Part shown: one piece after another, positions 45,289 to 54,183 of the stretch
How the letters are laid out: every line of letters starts with the position of its first letter
Numbering within the stretch: the first letter of the stretch is position 1
Assembly: GCA_000974665.1 (NCBI GenBank)
Contig: BBSY01000003.1
Coordinates: forward strand, 1,329,001-1,393,000
Direction of reading: 5' to 3'
Length of the DNA stretch: 64,000 nucleotides
Source of the DNA: an alpha proteobacterium U9-1i
Lineage (GTDB): Bacteria; Pseudomonadota; Alphaproteobacteria; Caulobacterales; Aquidulcibacteraceae
The notes under the pieces: model-generated
What the model was told of the DNA's origin: nothing
The model's database searches: none
The model's input: only the letters and a program-made list of their open reading frames with translations
Program-made: the position numbers and the translations under genes

Positions 45289-45509
45289 CAGTCGCCCTTC
45301 TTCGCTTGCATCTCTTTCCAGCGCTGCATCGCCTCGGCCGGGCCGCGATATGGCTCCTGAAGATCGACGCTCCAATAGCGCAGCTCATCCAGCGGAATGC
45401 GTGCGCCGGTGACGGCGCAGCGCACATGGAGGCCCTGCCGCAGGATTGTGAATTCGTTATCTTCGTAGCGCAGCACCGCTTCTGGGCCGCCGGGATCGTG
45501 CTTGTTCAT
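45288..45509 (-). CDS. DUF2093 protein
   Basis: The 73-residue product matches DUF2093: LRYEDNEFTILRQGLHVRCAVTGARIPLDELRYWSVDLQEPY. It is a small soluble protein of unknown function, often encoded near lpxK in alphaproteobacteria. Here it lies with an M23 peptidase and mltA. The TGATG overlap with the M23 gene indicates co-translation. Confidence 0.9.
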   Translation of the reverse strand: MNKHDPGGPEAVLRYEDNEFTILRQGLHVRCAVTGARIPLDELRYWSVDLQEPYRGPAEAMQRWKEMQAKKGD

Positions 45510-45533
45510 GTCGAGTCGAGTGTACCCCCTAGC

Positions 45534-46736
45534 TCATGCCACCGGAACCCCACGCGGAAGCAACGTCCACCAACGCGCCGGGGCGTTCATGCGCTGGGCG
45601 CGGTCGCCGGCTTCAGGGCCGGAGCCCATGAAAACATCGCCCCGCTGCGGCCCACGCCGGATGGCGCCGCCCGTATCCTGCGTAACCAACAGGCGGCGGA
45701 ACGGCGCGTCGTCAAAGGTTCCATCCACGAACACGATCGCCCCATACGGGTGGAAGGCGGGGTCGACGGCGATCGAACCCATCGGCGTCAGCGGTATGCC
45801 CGCCGCCCCGCGCGGGCCCGCGCTTGGATCGTCGATGCCTTCAAGCGAGAAGAACACATACGACGGATCGGCGTTGAGCGCGGCACGCACGGCGTCTGGC
45901 GTACGCTCGTCGGCCCAATTCCGGAAATTGTGCCAGGTCGCGCCGTTCGGCATTTCACCAGCATTACGCAGCGCGCCGAGCGCGGAATTCCAGCGATAGC
46001 CGTTCTGCGAAGCGTAGGCGGCGCGCGCGTATGTCCCGTCTTCGAATTGCAAACGTCCCGAGCCCTGGACCTGCAGATTATAAACATCCACCGGATGCGC
46101 CCATGCGATGATCTGATCGCCGCGCGGCGCAAGCTCGGCGCGCTTGGGGTACGGCCGCACAACGCCGTCGCGCAATTGGCCGGTGAGACGGCGCGGCGCG
46201 CCACGCAACGTGGCGTCGTCATAGGCCTCCGCGAAAGCCGCGACGTCGACGGCGACGATGTCCGTTGGCGCGCGCACCAACGGTTCAGTGAAGCCTGGCG
46301 CGCTGTAACGGCGCGCTTGGATCATCGGCTCGTAATAGGCGGTCAGTCGCGCTTCGCCGGGCCCACGCACGATGTGCGGCGTAAAGTATTGCTCGAAGAA
46401 TTGCCGTTCGCTTCCGGGCGCGACGGCGAACGCCGCCGCGCACGCCGGCGCCCAATCGCGCATCGTGCCGCCGTAGATGCCGACGGTCGACCAGTTGGCT
46501 TCAGGCGTACGTGCGCGGCGTGCGTCGCAGGTTCGCCGGAGCGCGAGCAAAGCCGGCGCAAGATCGGCGCTCGACCAATCCGGCAGCGCGGAAAAATCGG
46601 TCGGTTGAAGTCGAAACGTGTCCTCCACGGCGGGTCCAGCCGTGCTGGGTCCGGGGCGGGTCGGCGTCGAGGTCGAAGCACACGCCGCCAGCGCGCAGGC
46701 GGCGGCAAACAGGGCCAGGTGGCGCATCGCACTCAT
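45534..46736 (-). CDS. mltA: Membrane-bound lytic murein transglycosylase A
   Basis: MltA cleaves peptidoglycan glycan strands, forming 1,6-anhydromuramic ends. The 400-residue product has a lipobox LAAC near residue 17, the MltA barrel (TAYYEPMIQARR near 133, VQGSGRLQFEDG near 215) and a C-terminal 3D domain with conserved aspartates (SIAVDPAFHPYGAIVFVD, VTQDTGGAIRGG-like, GDVFMGSG). The ATG at 46736 has GGAG six bases upstream. The DUF2093 gene follows after 24 bases. Confidence 0.92.
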   Translation of the reverse strand: MSAMRHLALFAAACALAACASTSTPTRPGPSTAGPAVEDTFRLQPTDFSALPDWSSADLAPALLALRRTCDARRARTPEANWSTVGIYGGTMRDWAPACAAAFAVAPGSERQFFEQYFTPHIVRGPGEARLTAYYEPMIQARRYSAPGFTEPLVRAPTDIVAVDVAAFAEAYDDATLRGAPRRLTGQLRDGVVRPYPKRAELAPRGDQIIAWAHPVDVYNLQVQGSGRLQFEDGTYARAAYASQNGYRWNSALGALRNAGEMPNGATWHNFRNWADERTPDAVRAALNADPSYVFFSLEGIDDPSAGPRGAAGIPLTPMGSIAVDPAFHPYGAIVFVDGTFDDAPFRRLLVTQDTGGAIRRGPQRGDVFMGSGPEAGDRAQRMNAPARWWTLLPRGVPVA

Positions 46737-46830
46737 GAAGCTCTCCGGCAAAGCTGAAGCGCGGGTTCTACCCGCCGCGCGTGACAGGCGCAGCCAGTCC
46801 ACGCACCTAACCGCCTGCGTACAGTTTTTG

Positions 46831-46859
46831 TTGCACCCCGAATCGGCTTGGCCTATGGT
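46831..46859 (+). promoter_or_regulatory. Predicted sigma-70-type promoter of nadA
   Basis: TTGCAC (46831-46836) and TATGGT (46854-46859) are separated by 17 bases. The predicted transcription start, near 46866, falls at the edge of operator 1. No other promoter candidate in the nadA upstream region is as good. Confidence 0.5.
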
Positions 46860-46868
46860 GAGTCGACT

Positions 46869-46887
46869 TATGCTAAATATGAGCATA
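46869..46887 (+). promoter_or_regulatory. Operator 1 upstream of nadA (NadQ-type candidate)
   Basis: TATGCTAAATATGAGCATA is a near-palindrome of 19 bp; the arms CTTATGCT / AGCATAAG are perfect over eight bases. It overlaps the predicted transcription start, as expected for repression. It shares its pattern with operator 2. Confidence 0.7.
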
Positions 46888-46930
46888 AGGGGTGGGCCGG
46901 GGTCTTTACCCGGCTTTTCGTCACCCCATA

Positions 46931-46949
46931 TATACTCAGATTGAGCATA
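46931..46949 (+). promoter_or_regulatory. Operator 2 upstream of nadA (NadQ-type candidate)
   Basis: TATACTCAGATTGAGCATA is a near-palindrome of 19 bp and matches operator 1 at 15 of 19 positions. The two centres are 62 bp apart, close to six helical turns, so one regulator could bind both. No regulator gene for it is in the window. Confidence 0.7.
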
Positions 46950-46988
46950 AATGCCCCGGATGTCGGGGCGCAGTGGGAGGCCAAGTCC

Positions 46989-48158
46989 ATGGCCCGCATT
47001 ATCGACGCTCCGCTTGTCGCCGGTGAAGGCGCTGGCGCCACCTGCGACCCCCGCACCATTCACGGCGCATGGGGCGGCCTCGACGCCGCCGCCAAACGCG
47101 GCCTCGCGTTCGATGACGCGGTGAAGGCCGAGACCGATCACCTCTACGCACGCGTGAAGCACGTCATCACGCCGATGGAATGGCCAGCCTACGCCCCGCT
47201 CATTGCTGCGATCAATCGCATCAAGGCGGAGAAGCACGCCGTTATCCTCGCGCACAATTACATGACGAGTGAGATTTTCCACTGCGTCGGCGATTTCCGC
47301 GGCGATTCACTCCAACTGGCGCGCGAAGCGGCAGAGACTGACGCAGAGATCATCGTCCAGGCCGGCGTCCACTTCATGGCCGAGACCTCGAAAATCCTCG
47401 CGCCGGAAAAGACCGTGCTGATCCCCGACATGCGCGCAGGCTGCTCGCTCGCCGCCTCGATCACAGGCGCGGACGTGCGCCTGATCAAGCAACGCTATCC
47501 GGGCGTGCCAGTCGTTACGTACGTGAACACGTCGGCCGAAGTGAAAGCCGAGAGCGACGTGACGTGCACCTCGTCGAACGCCGCCGCCGTGGTCGAATGG
47601 GCCGCGCGCGAATGGAACAGCGATCGCGTCATCCTGCTGCCGGACGAATTCCTGGCGAAGAACGTCGCCGCGCAAACCGGCATCAAGATCATCTCGTGGC
47701 ATGGCCGCTGCGAAGTGCACGAACGCTTCACCGCGGAAGACATCGCCGAACTGCGCGAAGCCCATCCCGGCATCGTCGTGCTCGCGCACCCGGAATGCCC
47801 GCCGGAAGTGATGGCGGCGTCGGATTTCGCAGGCTCGACCGCGGCGCTGCAAAGCTACGTCGAAGACAAGCGCCCGGCGAAAGTCGTGCTGCTCACCGAA
47901 TGCTCGATGAGCGACAACGTCGCCGCCAACGCACCGGACGTGGATTTCATCCGCCCCTGCAATCTCTGCCCGCACATGAAGCGCATCACACTCGAAGCGA
48001 TTTACGATGCGCTCGTGGAGATGAAGCACGAGGTTAAAATCCCGGAAGACGTCCGCGTCCGCGCCAAGCTCGCCATCGATCGCATGCTGGCCTTGCCGAA
48101 GGAAAAGCCGCGCGCGTTCGACGTGGGCCGGCCGCTCGCGACCGTGGAACTGGTCTAA
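46989..48158 (+). CDS. nadA: Quinolinate synthase
   Basis: NadA condenses iminoaspartate with dihydroxyacetone phosphate into quinolinate, using a 4Fe-4S cluster. The 389-residue product has [20 protein letters not shown] near residue 83, AGCSLAASI near 153, [10 protein letters not shown] near 193 and [13 protein letters not shown] near 325, which hold the cluster cysteines. The ATG at 46989 has GGGAGG eight bases upstream; the longer frame from 46848 runs through the operators and is not credible. Confidence 0.95.
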   Translation: MARIIDAPLVAGEGAGATCDPRTIHGAWGGLDAAAKRGLAFDDAVKAETDHLYARVKHVITPMEWPAYAPLIAAINRIKAEKHAVILAHNYMTSEIFHCVGDFRGDSLQLAREAAETDAEIIVQAGVHFMAETSKILAPEKTVLIPDMRAGCSLAASITGADVRLIKQRYPGVPVVTYVNTSAEVKAESDVTCTSSNAAAVVEWAAREWNSDRVILLPDEFLAKNVAAQTGIKIISWHGRCEVHERFTAEDIAELREAHPGIVVLAHPECPPEVMAASDFAGSTAALQSYVEDKRPAKVVLLTECSMSDNVAANAPDVDFIRPCNLCPHMKRITLEAIYDALVEMKHEVKIPEDVRVRAKLAIDRMLALPKEKPRAFDVGRPLATVELV

Positions 48159-48227
48159 GCCGTCCGTTCGCCACATTGCCGCCCCGCACCTCGCCGATGA
48201 CAGCCCCAACTCTAAAGGGGACTGAAC

Positions 48228-48653
48228 ATGCGAAGCTTGTTGTGGGCCGTCGCGGCTGTAGCGCTGATTGCGACGCCGGCCGTGGCGCAATCGGGCGATC
48301 TTTCCGGTACATGGGCGTTTCAAACCCAGCCCTACGGCGATCAGCAATTCGGCGTGGTGATGTCGGGCGTCGCCATCGCGACGGCGTCGGCGCCGAACCG
48401 TTACGACATTCGCTTGATCGCCAACGAGCTGATCATCGAGCGCGCCTCCGGCCGCTCGCAAACCATCACCGCGCGCCAAACCTGCACCGGCGAGGATGCG
48501 GGCGGGCAATTCAACATCACCTGCCAGATGGCCGAACCGGTCGAAGGCTACGAGCCCGACAATTTCGTGCTGCAGCGTGGCGAAGCCGATCAACTCGTCG
48601 GCGTTCTGAGCTCCGCGACGTCCGGGCAAGTGACGTTCACAAGAGTGCGTTGA
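48228..48653 (+). CDS. Hypothetical exported protein inside the nad cluster
   Basis: The 141-residue product has a signal peptide (cleavage near PAVA-Q) and a beta-rich mature part with two cysteines (TCTGEDAG, ITCQMAEP) that may pair. I do not recognise the family. AAAGGGGAC precedes the ATG. It sits between nadA and nadB with no obvious link to NAD synthesis, next to palindromic element C. Confidence 0.72.
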   Translation: MRSLLWAVAAVALIATPAVAQSGDLSGTWAFQTQPYGDQQFGVVMSGVAIATASAPNRYDIRLIANELIIERASGRSQTITARQTCTGEDAGGQFNITCQMAEPVEGYEPDNFVLQRGEADQLVGVLSSATSGQVTFTRVR

Positions 48654-48658
48654 TCTCT

Positions 48659-48793
48659 CCCCCTCCCCTTGAGGGGAGGGGGCCGGGGGGCGGGGTGAAC
48701 CTCCGCACTTCGACGATTTCAAACTGCACGCCACGCGCACGCCAAACACCCGAGCTCACCCCACCCCCTGCCCCCTCCCCTCAAGGGGAGGGG
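48659..48793. repeat. Palindromic element C
   Basis: The left palindrome (48659-48682, CCCCCTCCCC-ttga-GGGGAGGGGG) and the right palindrome (48772-48793) face each other through GGGGGGCGGGG and CACCCCACCCCC inner motifs. The element is 135 bp and lies between the exported-protein gene and nadB. Its right arm ends three bases before the nadB ATG and provides the GGAGG that serves as Shine-Dalgarno. Confidence 0.87.
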
Positions 48794-48795
48794 AA

Positions 48796-50265
48796 ATGAA
48801 GCGCGACATCCTCATCGTCGGCGCGGGCCTTGCCGGCCTCTTTCTCGCGCTCAAACTGGCGCCGCGCCGCGTCACGGTGTTGAGCCAGGCGCCGCTCGGC
48901 ATGGCGTCGTCGTCGGCATGGGCGCAAGGCGGGCTGGCTGCGGCGCTCGATGCGCAGGACTCACCCGCGCTGCATGCGGCGGACACAATCGCCGCCGGCG
49001 CTGGCCTCGTCGATCCCGCCGTCGCGAAGCTGATCGCCGAAGAAGGCCCGGCGCGCGTGATGGACCTTATCGCGCTTGGCGTGCCGTTCGACCGCACGCC
49101 CGACGGCAAACTCGCGCAAAGCCTGGAAGCCGCGCACTCGCGCCCGCGCGTGGCGCGTGTTTCAGGCGATCTCGCCGGCAAGGCGATCATGGAAGCGCTC
49201 ATCGCCGCCGCGCGCGCGGCGGAGCACATCACCATCATCGAAAACGCCCGCGCCAACACGCTACTCACGGATGCCAACGGCCGCATTCGCGGCGCCTATT
49301 GCGCGGCGACGCGCGCGAGCTTCGAAGCCAACGAAACCATCCTCGCCACCGGCGGCGCCGGCGGCCTCTATGCGGTGACGACCAATCCGCAAGAAGCCAT
49401 GGCGCAAGGCATGGCGATGGCGGCGCGCTTCGGCGCGTTGATCGCCGATCCCGAGTTTGTGCAATTCCATCCCACCGCCATCGATATTGGCCGCGATCCG
49501 GCGCCGCTGGCGACGGAAGCGTTGCGCGGCGAAGGCGCGCATTTGATCAATGCGAAGGGCGAATCCTTCGTCTCCGATCTCGCCGCGCGTGATGTGGTGG
49601 CCCGGGCGATCCACATAGAACGCGAAGCCGGACGCGGCGCCTTCCTCGACGCGCGCAAAGCGGTCGGCGCGAAATTCCCAGATCATTTCCCAACCGTGTT
49701 CGCCGCCTGCATGAGCGCCGGCCTTGATCCGCGCACGACGCCGATCCCGGTCGCGCCCGCCGCGCACTATCACATGGGCGGCATCGCCACCGACATTTGG
49801 GGCCGCACGACGCTCGAAGGCCTCTCCGCCGTCGGCGAATGCGCCTCCACCGGCGCGCACGGTGCGAACCGGCTGGCGTCCAACTCGCTGCTTGAAGCGG
49901 TCGTGTTCGCCAACCGCATCGCGGATCGCTTGCGCAACGACGCAACTGGCACGCCTGCGCAAATTGAACCGCCGCAAACACCGCCCGCTTTGCCCGAAGC
50001 CGCGCGCAGCGAATTGCGAACCTTGATGCAAGCGCATGCCGGCGTCGTGCGCAAGGCGGATGGCCTCGCGCTTGCCCTTGGCCGCGTCGACGCGCTCTGC
50101 GATGCTCACGGTGCAGCCCACGCCTTCATCGCCGCGCGTTTCATCCTTCACGCCGCCCTCGCCCGCCAAGAAAGCCGCGGCGGCCATTATCGGAGCGACT
50201 TCCCCAATGCCAGCGCGCCCGTCCGCACTTTCCTCAACGCCGCGGAGCTTGCCGCCGCTTCCTGA
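48796..50265 (+). CDS. nadB: L-aspartate oxidase
   Basis: NadB oxidises aspartate to iminoaspartate with FAD, feeding NadA. The 489-residue product has the dinucleotide fold ILIVGAGLAGLFLALKL at the N-terminus, SSSAWAQGGLAAALD near residue 36, FVQFHPTAIDI near 220 and AAHYHMGGIATD near 320. It is somewhat shorter than the E. coli enzyme at the C-terminus. Its Shine-Dalgarno lies in palindromic element C. It overlaps nadC. Confidence 0.94.
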   Translation: MKRDILIVGAGLAGLFLALKLAPRRVTVLSQAPLGMASSSAWAQGGLAAALDAQDSPALHAADTIAAGAGLVDPAVAKLIAEEGPARVMDLIALGVPFDRTPDGKLAQSLEAAHSRPRVARVSGDLAGKAIMEALIAAARAAEHITIIENARANTLLTDANGRIRGAYCAATRASFEANETILATGGAGGLYAVTTNPQEAMAQGMAMAARFGALIADPEFVQFHPTAIDIGRDPAPLATEALRGEGAHLINAKGESFVSDLAARDVVARAIHIEREAGRGAFLDARKAVGAKFPDHFPTVFAACMSAGLDPRTTPIPVAPAAHYHMGGIATDIWGRTTLEGLSAVGECASTGAHGANRLASNSLLEAVVFANRIADRLRNDATGTPAQIEPPQTPPALPEAARSELRTLMQAHAGVVRKADGLALALGRVDALCDAHGAAHAFIAARFILHAALARQESRGGHYRSDFPNASAPVRTFLNAAELAAAS

Positions 50266-51091
50266 CGTGGTGATTGAGCCGATCGTCAAGCTGGCGCTGC
50301 AGGAAGATCTCGGCGTCGCCGGCGACGTGACGACCGATGCGTTGATCGATCCCGACGCCACCGGCCGCTGGGTGATCGCTGCGCGCAAGGCAGGTGTGAT
50401 CGCCGGCCTCGACGCCGCAACGCTCGCCGGCTGGATGATCGACCCGGATTTGCAATTCACCGTGCGCGCGCCGGATGGCGCCAGCGTGAAGGCAAAGGAC
50501 GTCGTGCTTGAGATCGAAGGCAGCGCGCGTTCGATGCTGATGGCCGAACGCACCATGCTCAACTTCGTCGGCCAGCTCTCCGGCGTCGCGACGCTGACGC
50601 GCTCTTATGTCGACGCCGTCGCTGAGTTCAATGTGGTCATCGCTTCCACACGAAAGACCACGCCCGGCATGCGCGCACTCGAAAAGCGCGCTGTGCGTTT
50701 GGGCGGCGGCGGCGCGCATCGCTACGGGCTCGATGACGCGATCCTGATCAAGGATAATCACGTCGCCGCAGCCGGCGGCGTCGTCCGCGCCATGGAGCTC
50801 GCGCGTACGGCGGCCGCGCACCTCACGGCGATCGAGATCGAGGTTGATAGCCTCGAACAATTCCGCCAAGCGCTGCCGATGGCGCCGAGCGTTATCATGC
50901 TCGACAACTTCACCCTCGCCGACATGCGCGCCGCGGTGAAGCTCGCGAACGGCGCCGTGCTGCTGGAAGCCTCCGGCGGCGTGACGCTCGAAACCGTCTA
51001 CGCCATCGCCGAAACCGGCGTGGACGTGATCAGCGTCGGCGCACTGACCCATTCCGCCCCAGCCTTGGATGTCGGCCTGGACGTGCTTTGA
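50207..51091 (+). CDS. nadC: Nicotinate-nucleotide pyrophosphorylase (carboxylating)
   Basis: NadC turns quinolinate and PRPP into nicotinate mononucleotide. The product has LQEDLGVAGDVTTDALI near residue 30, STRKTTPGMRALEKRAVRLGGG near 150 and IKDNHVAAAGG near 182. The start is uncertain: ATG 50207 (294 residues, overlapping nadB by 59 bases), TTG 50249 or GTG 50267 are all in frame. The family usually begins near LPPLPDVVIEPIV, which any of them allows. Confidence 0.92.
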   Translation: MPARPSALSSTPRSLPPLPDVVIEPIVKLALQEDLGVAGDVTTDALIDPDATGRWVIAARKAGVIAGLDAATLAGWMIDPDLQFTVRAPDGASVKAKDVVLEIEGSARSMLMAERTMLNFVGQLSGVATLTRSYVDAVAEFNVVIASTRKTTPGMRALEKRAVRLGGGGAHRYGLDDAILIKDNHVAAAGGVVRAMELARTAAAHLTAIEIEVDSLEQFRQALPMAPSVIMLDNFTLADMRAAVKLANGAVLLEASGGVTLETVYAIAETGVDVISVGALTHSAPALDVGLDVL

Positions 51092-51197
51092 GATAAAGCA
51101 ACCCGCATCAGCGCAGAGCCCGCGCACGCGGGCGCAAGCCTCCTGACGCGCGAGAAGGATGCGTCGCGATAGTCGGTCGTGCTAAACCACAACCAAG

Positions 51198-53216
51198 ATG
51201 CCCCCCGCGTCCCCCCGCAAAATCGCGGCGATCCTCGCTTGCGACATCGCCGGCTACTCCTCCTTGTCGGAGCGAGATCAGGCGCGCGCGATCGCCAGCG
51301 TCGCCTTAATGCGCCAGCAGGCAACAGCGGTTGCGGCCGAACGCGGCGGGCGCATTTTCAACACCGCTGGCGACGGCGCGATGCTGGAATTCACGACCGC
51401 CTCTGACGCGCTCCACGCCGCCATCGCGCTCACCGCCGCGCTCACCGATCCGCCGCTGCGCTTCGGCGTGCACCTCGGCGAAGTGACGATGGCGGATGGC
51501 GGCGATTTGCTGGGTCACGGAGTCAACATCGCCGCGCGCTTGCAGCAGGAAGCGCCGCCCGGCGGCGTGATCGTCTCGCAAGCCGTGCGCGACATGGTGG
51601 ATACGCCGCTGGCGCAACAGCTGACGCCGCGCGGCAAGATCAAGCTCGCGAAGATGCGCGAAACGATGAGCGTTTACGGCTACGGCGCGATGCGGCCCGC
51701 CGTCACGACGCAACCCGTGCTCGCCGTGCTCGCGTTCGACAACGCCACACGCGACCGCGAAACGCGCTTCTTCTCCGACGGCATGTCCGAGGAAATTCTC
51801 TACGCGGTCTCGCGTGTGCCGGGGCTGAAGGTGCTGGGCTCAACGTCGAGCTTCGCTTTCCGTGGGCGAAACAAACCAAAAGCCGCCGCGGCGCTTAACG
51901 CGACACACGTTCTCGACGGCTCCGTGCGCCGCAGCGGCGACCAAGTGCGGATCACGCCGCAGCTGGTCGAAGCGGAAAGCGGCGTGGTGCTCTGGTCGCA
52001 GCGTTACGATCGCGCGCTCGATGACGCGCTGGCGTTGCAAGAGGAGATCGCCACGGAAGTCGCCAAGGCGCTCGCCGTTGCGATGCGCGAAGCCGGCCGC
52101 GTGCGCGCACCGAAACTGACGGCCGCCTTGTTCGATCAGTATCTGCAAGCGCGCGAGCAATTGCGTACAGGCGCGCCCGCGCAAATGGCGGCGGCGGCCA
52201 CCAAGTTCGAGCGCATCGTCAAGGAATCCCCGGAGTTCGCGCGTGCTTGGGCCGGCCTTGCGACGGCGCGGCTCGAGGTGTTGCGCCTAGCGCGCGCTGA
52301 TCGCGCACGGCTGGTGGATGAAACGCGCGAAGCCGCCGAACGCGCTATCGGCCTCGATCCCGGCGCTGGCGAGGCCTATGCAGTGCTCGCGGCGCTGGAG
52401 AGTGATTTCGAGAGCTGGCGCAAGCGCGAGGCGCTGCTGGAACGCGCGCTCGAAGCGGAGCCAAACAATCCGCTGCTGCTGTTCCGCCACGGCCAGTTTC
52501 TCGTTTCGACGGGCCGCGTGCTCGCCGGCTACGCGCAACAAGCGCGCGCTTACGAGCTCGATCCGCTCGATCCGATGCTGGCGGCGTTTCACGGCTACAA
52601 TGTCTGGTCCAAATCCTCGAAGGACGACGGCCGGCGCATCCTTGACGACGCCGCCGAGCGCTATCCGGACAACGTGTTCGTCTGGTACATGCGCGTGAAC
52701 ACCGCCGCCCTCGACGGCGATTTCGCCACCGCGGCGGCGCGCCGCGAGGACGGCCACCGTCTGCTCCCGCAACTTGCGGACTCGCCCGTCTACAAAGCCG
52801 GCAAGATGATGCAGGACGTGCTCGCCGCGCCCTCGCCGGACGCCTTCATGAAACTCGGCGCGGATTTTTCCGCCATGGCGGAGCGCCAACCCTCCGCCGC
52901 GCTCGATTTCGCCGTAGCGCTCTCAGTGCTCGGTTTCACCGGGCCTGCGCTTTCGCTGTTCGGTACGGCGCTTGACAACATCGACGCTTGGCGGCTCGAC
53001 GCGCTCGAAGCCGTGCGTCCGCACATCGGCTACGAGACAGCGCTATTATTCATCGATCAAACGCGTTCACTGAGAATGGACAAGGCGTTCGTCAATCTCT
53101 GCTCGCGGCTCGGCCTCGTGCGCTATTGGCGCGATAGCGACGTTTGGCCTGATTGCGTCGAAGAACCCGCCTACGCGTACGATTTCAAAGCCGCCTGCAC
53201 CGAGATCAACTCGTAA
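51198..53216 (+). CDS. Class III adenylate/guanylate cyclase with TolB-like and TPR domains
   Basis: The 672-residue product has an N-terminal cyclase domain (residues 8-165) with DIAGYSSLSE, FNTAGDGAMLEF and NIAARLQQEA, which contain the metal aspartates and the conserved Asn/Arg. A TolB/FlgO-like domain follows (about 175-300: FFSDGMSEEILYAVSRVPGLKV), then TPR repeats. There is no membrane segment, so it is cytosolic. Such proteins may signal through cAMP or cGMP; the input is unknown. The ATG is at 51198; upstream 106 bp hold no gene. Confidence 0.9.
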   Translation: MPPASPRKIAAILACDIAGYSSLSERDQARAIASVALMRQQATAVAAERGGRIFNTAGDGAMLEFTTASDALHAAIALTAALTDPPLRFGVHLGEVTMADGGDLLGHGVNIAARLQQEAPPGGVIVSQAVRDMVDTPLAQQLTPRGKIKLAKMRETMSVYGYGAMRPAVTTQPVLAVLAFDNATRDRETRFFSDGMSEEILYAVSRVPGLKVLGSTSSFAFRGRNKPKAAAALNATHVLDGSVRRSGDQVRITPQLVEAESGVVLWSQRYDRALDDALALQEEIATEVAKALAVAMREAGRVRAPKLTAALFDQYLQAREQLRTGAPAQMAAAATKFERIVKESPEFARAWAGLATARLEVLRLARADRARLVDETREAAERAIGLDPGAGEAYAVLAALESDFESWRKREALLERALEAEPNNPLLLFRHGQFLVSTGRVLAGYAQQARAYELDPLDPMLAAFHGYNVWSKSSKDDGRRILDDAAERYPDNVFVWYMRVNTAALDGDFATAAARREDGHRLLPQLADSPVYKAGKMMQDVLAAPSPDAFMKLGADFSAMAERQPSAALDFAVALSVLGFTGPALSLFGTALDNIDAWRLDALEAVRPHIGYETALLFIDQTRSLRMDKAFVNLCSRLGLVRYWRDSDVWPDCVEEPAYAYDFKAACTEINS

Positions 53217-53451
53217 CGCACGGATTGGTGCGCAGCACGCGCTTAGTTGATGCTGGATATTTCGTCAGCGCCGCGGCCGGACGAACCGGCCGCGTGACCA
53301 GGTTCCCGGCACAATTCGGGCACTGGCCACGCAGGACGCCGTCCGCGCACTCCATGCAGAACGTGCACTCAAACGTACAGATCCGCGCTTCGACGCTCTC
53401 GGGCGGCAAATCCTTGTCGCAGCACTCGCAGTTCGGGCGAAGCTCAAGCAT
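53206..53451 (-). CDS. DUF1272 cysteine-rich protein
   Basis: The 81-residue product fits DUF1272: MLELRPNCECCDKDLPPES, CTFECTFCMECADGVLRGQCPNCAG. Eight cysteines in pairs suggest two zinc sites. The function is unknown. The ATG at 53451 has GGAG eight bases upstream and shares one base with the DJ-1 gene stop. Its 3' end overlaps the convergent cyclase gene by 11 bases. Confidence 0.9.
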   Translation of the reverse strand: MLELRPNCECCDKDLPPESVEARICTFECTFCMECADGVLRGQCPNCAGNLVTRPVRPAAALTKYPASTKRVLRTNPCVTS

Positions 53452-54134
53452 CACGCGCGCTCCGTGAGTGACTCAATCGCCTCCCGCCGTTGTGCGGCGA
53501 ACGCGGCAAACATCTCTTTGACGTTGGCGACGATGTGAGCCTCGGCTTTCTCGGGGCGGCCGCTAACAAATGGCGGTTCGGGATCGTACTCAAGCGCGAG
53601 CTGGATCGTCTTGGCCACATCGGCGCCTTTCAATTCGGCGACAATCGTCAACGCGATGTCGATGCCCGCTGTAACACCTCCGCCTGTGAAGGCGTTGCCG
53701 TCGCGCACCACGCGCGCGGGATCGGGGATAGCGCCGAACGCGGCCAGCAAGTCGCGATAGGCCCAATGGCTGCCGGCGCGCTTGCCCGAAATGAGCCCCG
53801 CCGCGCCGAGGATCAGCGAGCCGGTGCAGACGGAGGTGACGTATTCCGCGCCTTCGCCGAGGCGCTTCACCTGCACCATGAAATCGGGATCGAGCATCGC
53901 GTCGGTTTGGCCGGGGCCGCCGGGGATGCAGATGAGATCGCAGCCTTCGACGTCAGCTAAGCGCGCGAGCCCAGCGAACGCTAAGCCCAACTCGCTTTTG
54001 AGCTCGCCGCCCTCCTTGGACGCGACAATCACCTCGGCGCCGGGCATGCGCGCGAGCACCTCGTAAGGGCCGGTGAAATCCAACTGCGTCAGGCGCGGAT
54101 AAAGAATGAAAACGATTCTGAACGGTTTTGGCAT
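53451..54134 (-). CDS. DJ-1/PfpI family protein, isocyanide-hydratase-like
   Basis: The 227-residue product has the glutamine-amidotransferase-like fold with the catalytic-cysteine motif TSVCTGSLILGAAGLI near residue 103 and TQLDFTGPYEVL near 16, both typical of isocyanide hydratases. The substrate is not proven. The ATG at 54134 follows AGGAG. It is divergent from a GlxA-type regulator with the same N-terminal fold. Confidence 0.86.
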   Translation of the reverse strand: MPKPFRIVFILYPRLTQLDFTGPYEVLARMPGAEVIVASKEGGELKSELGLAFAGLARLADVEGCDLICIPGGPGQTDAMLDPDFMVQVKRLGEGAEYVTSVCTGSLILGAAGLISGKRAGSHWAYRDLLAAFGAIPDPARVVRDGNAFTGGGVTAGIDIALTIVAELKGADVAKTIQLALEYDPEPPFVSGRPEKAEAHIVANVKEMFAAFAAQRREAIESLTERA

Positions 54135-54183
54135 CGACGGCTCCTGTTGACGGCCATACTGGCGAGAGGCAGGCTTGGCTGAA

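Noticed and set aside
47307-48749. 480-codon minus-strand open frame opposite nadA and the next gene
   Set aside because: It spans the real genes and a repeat element; no family similarity is visible.
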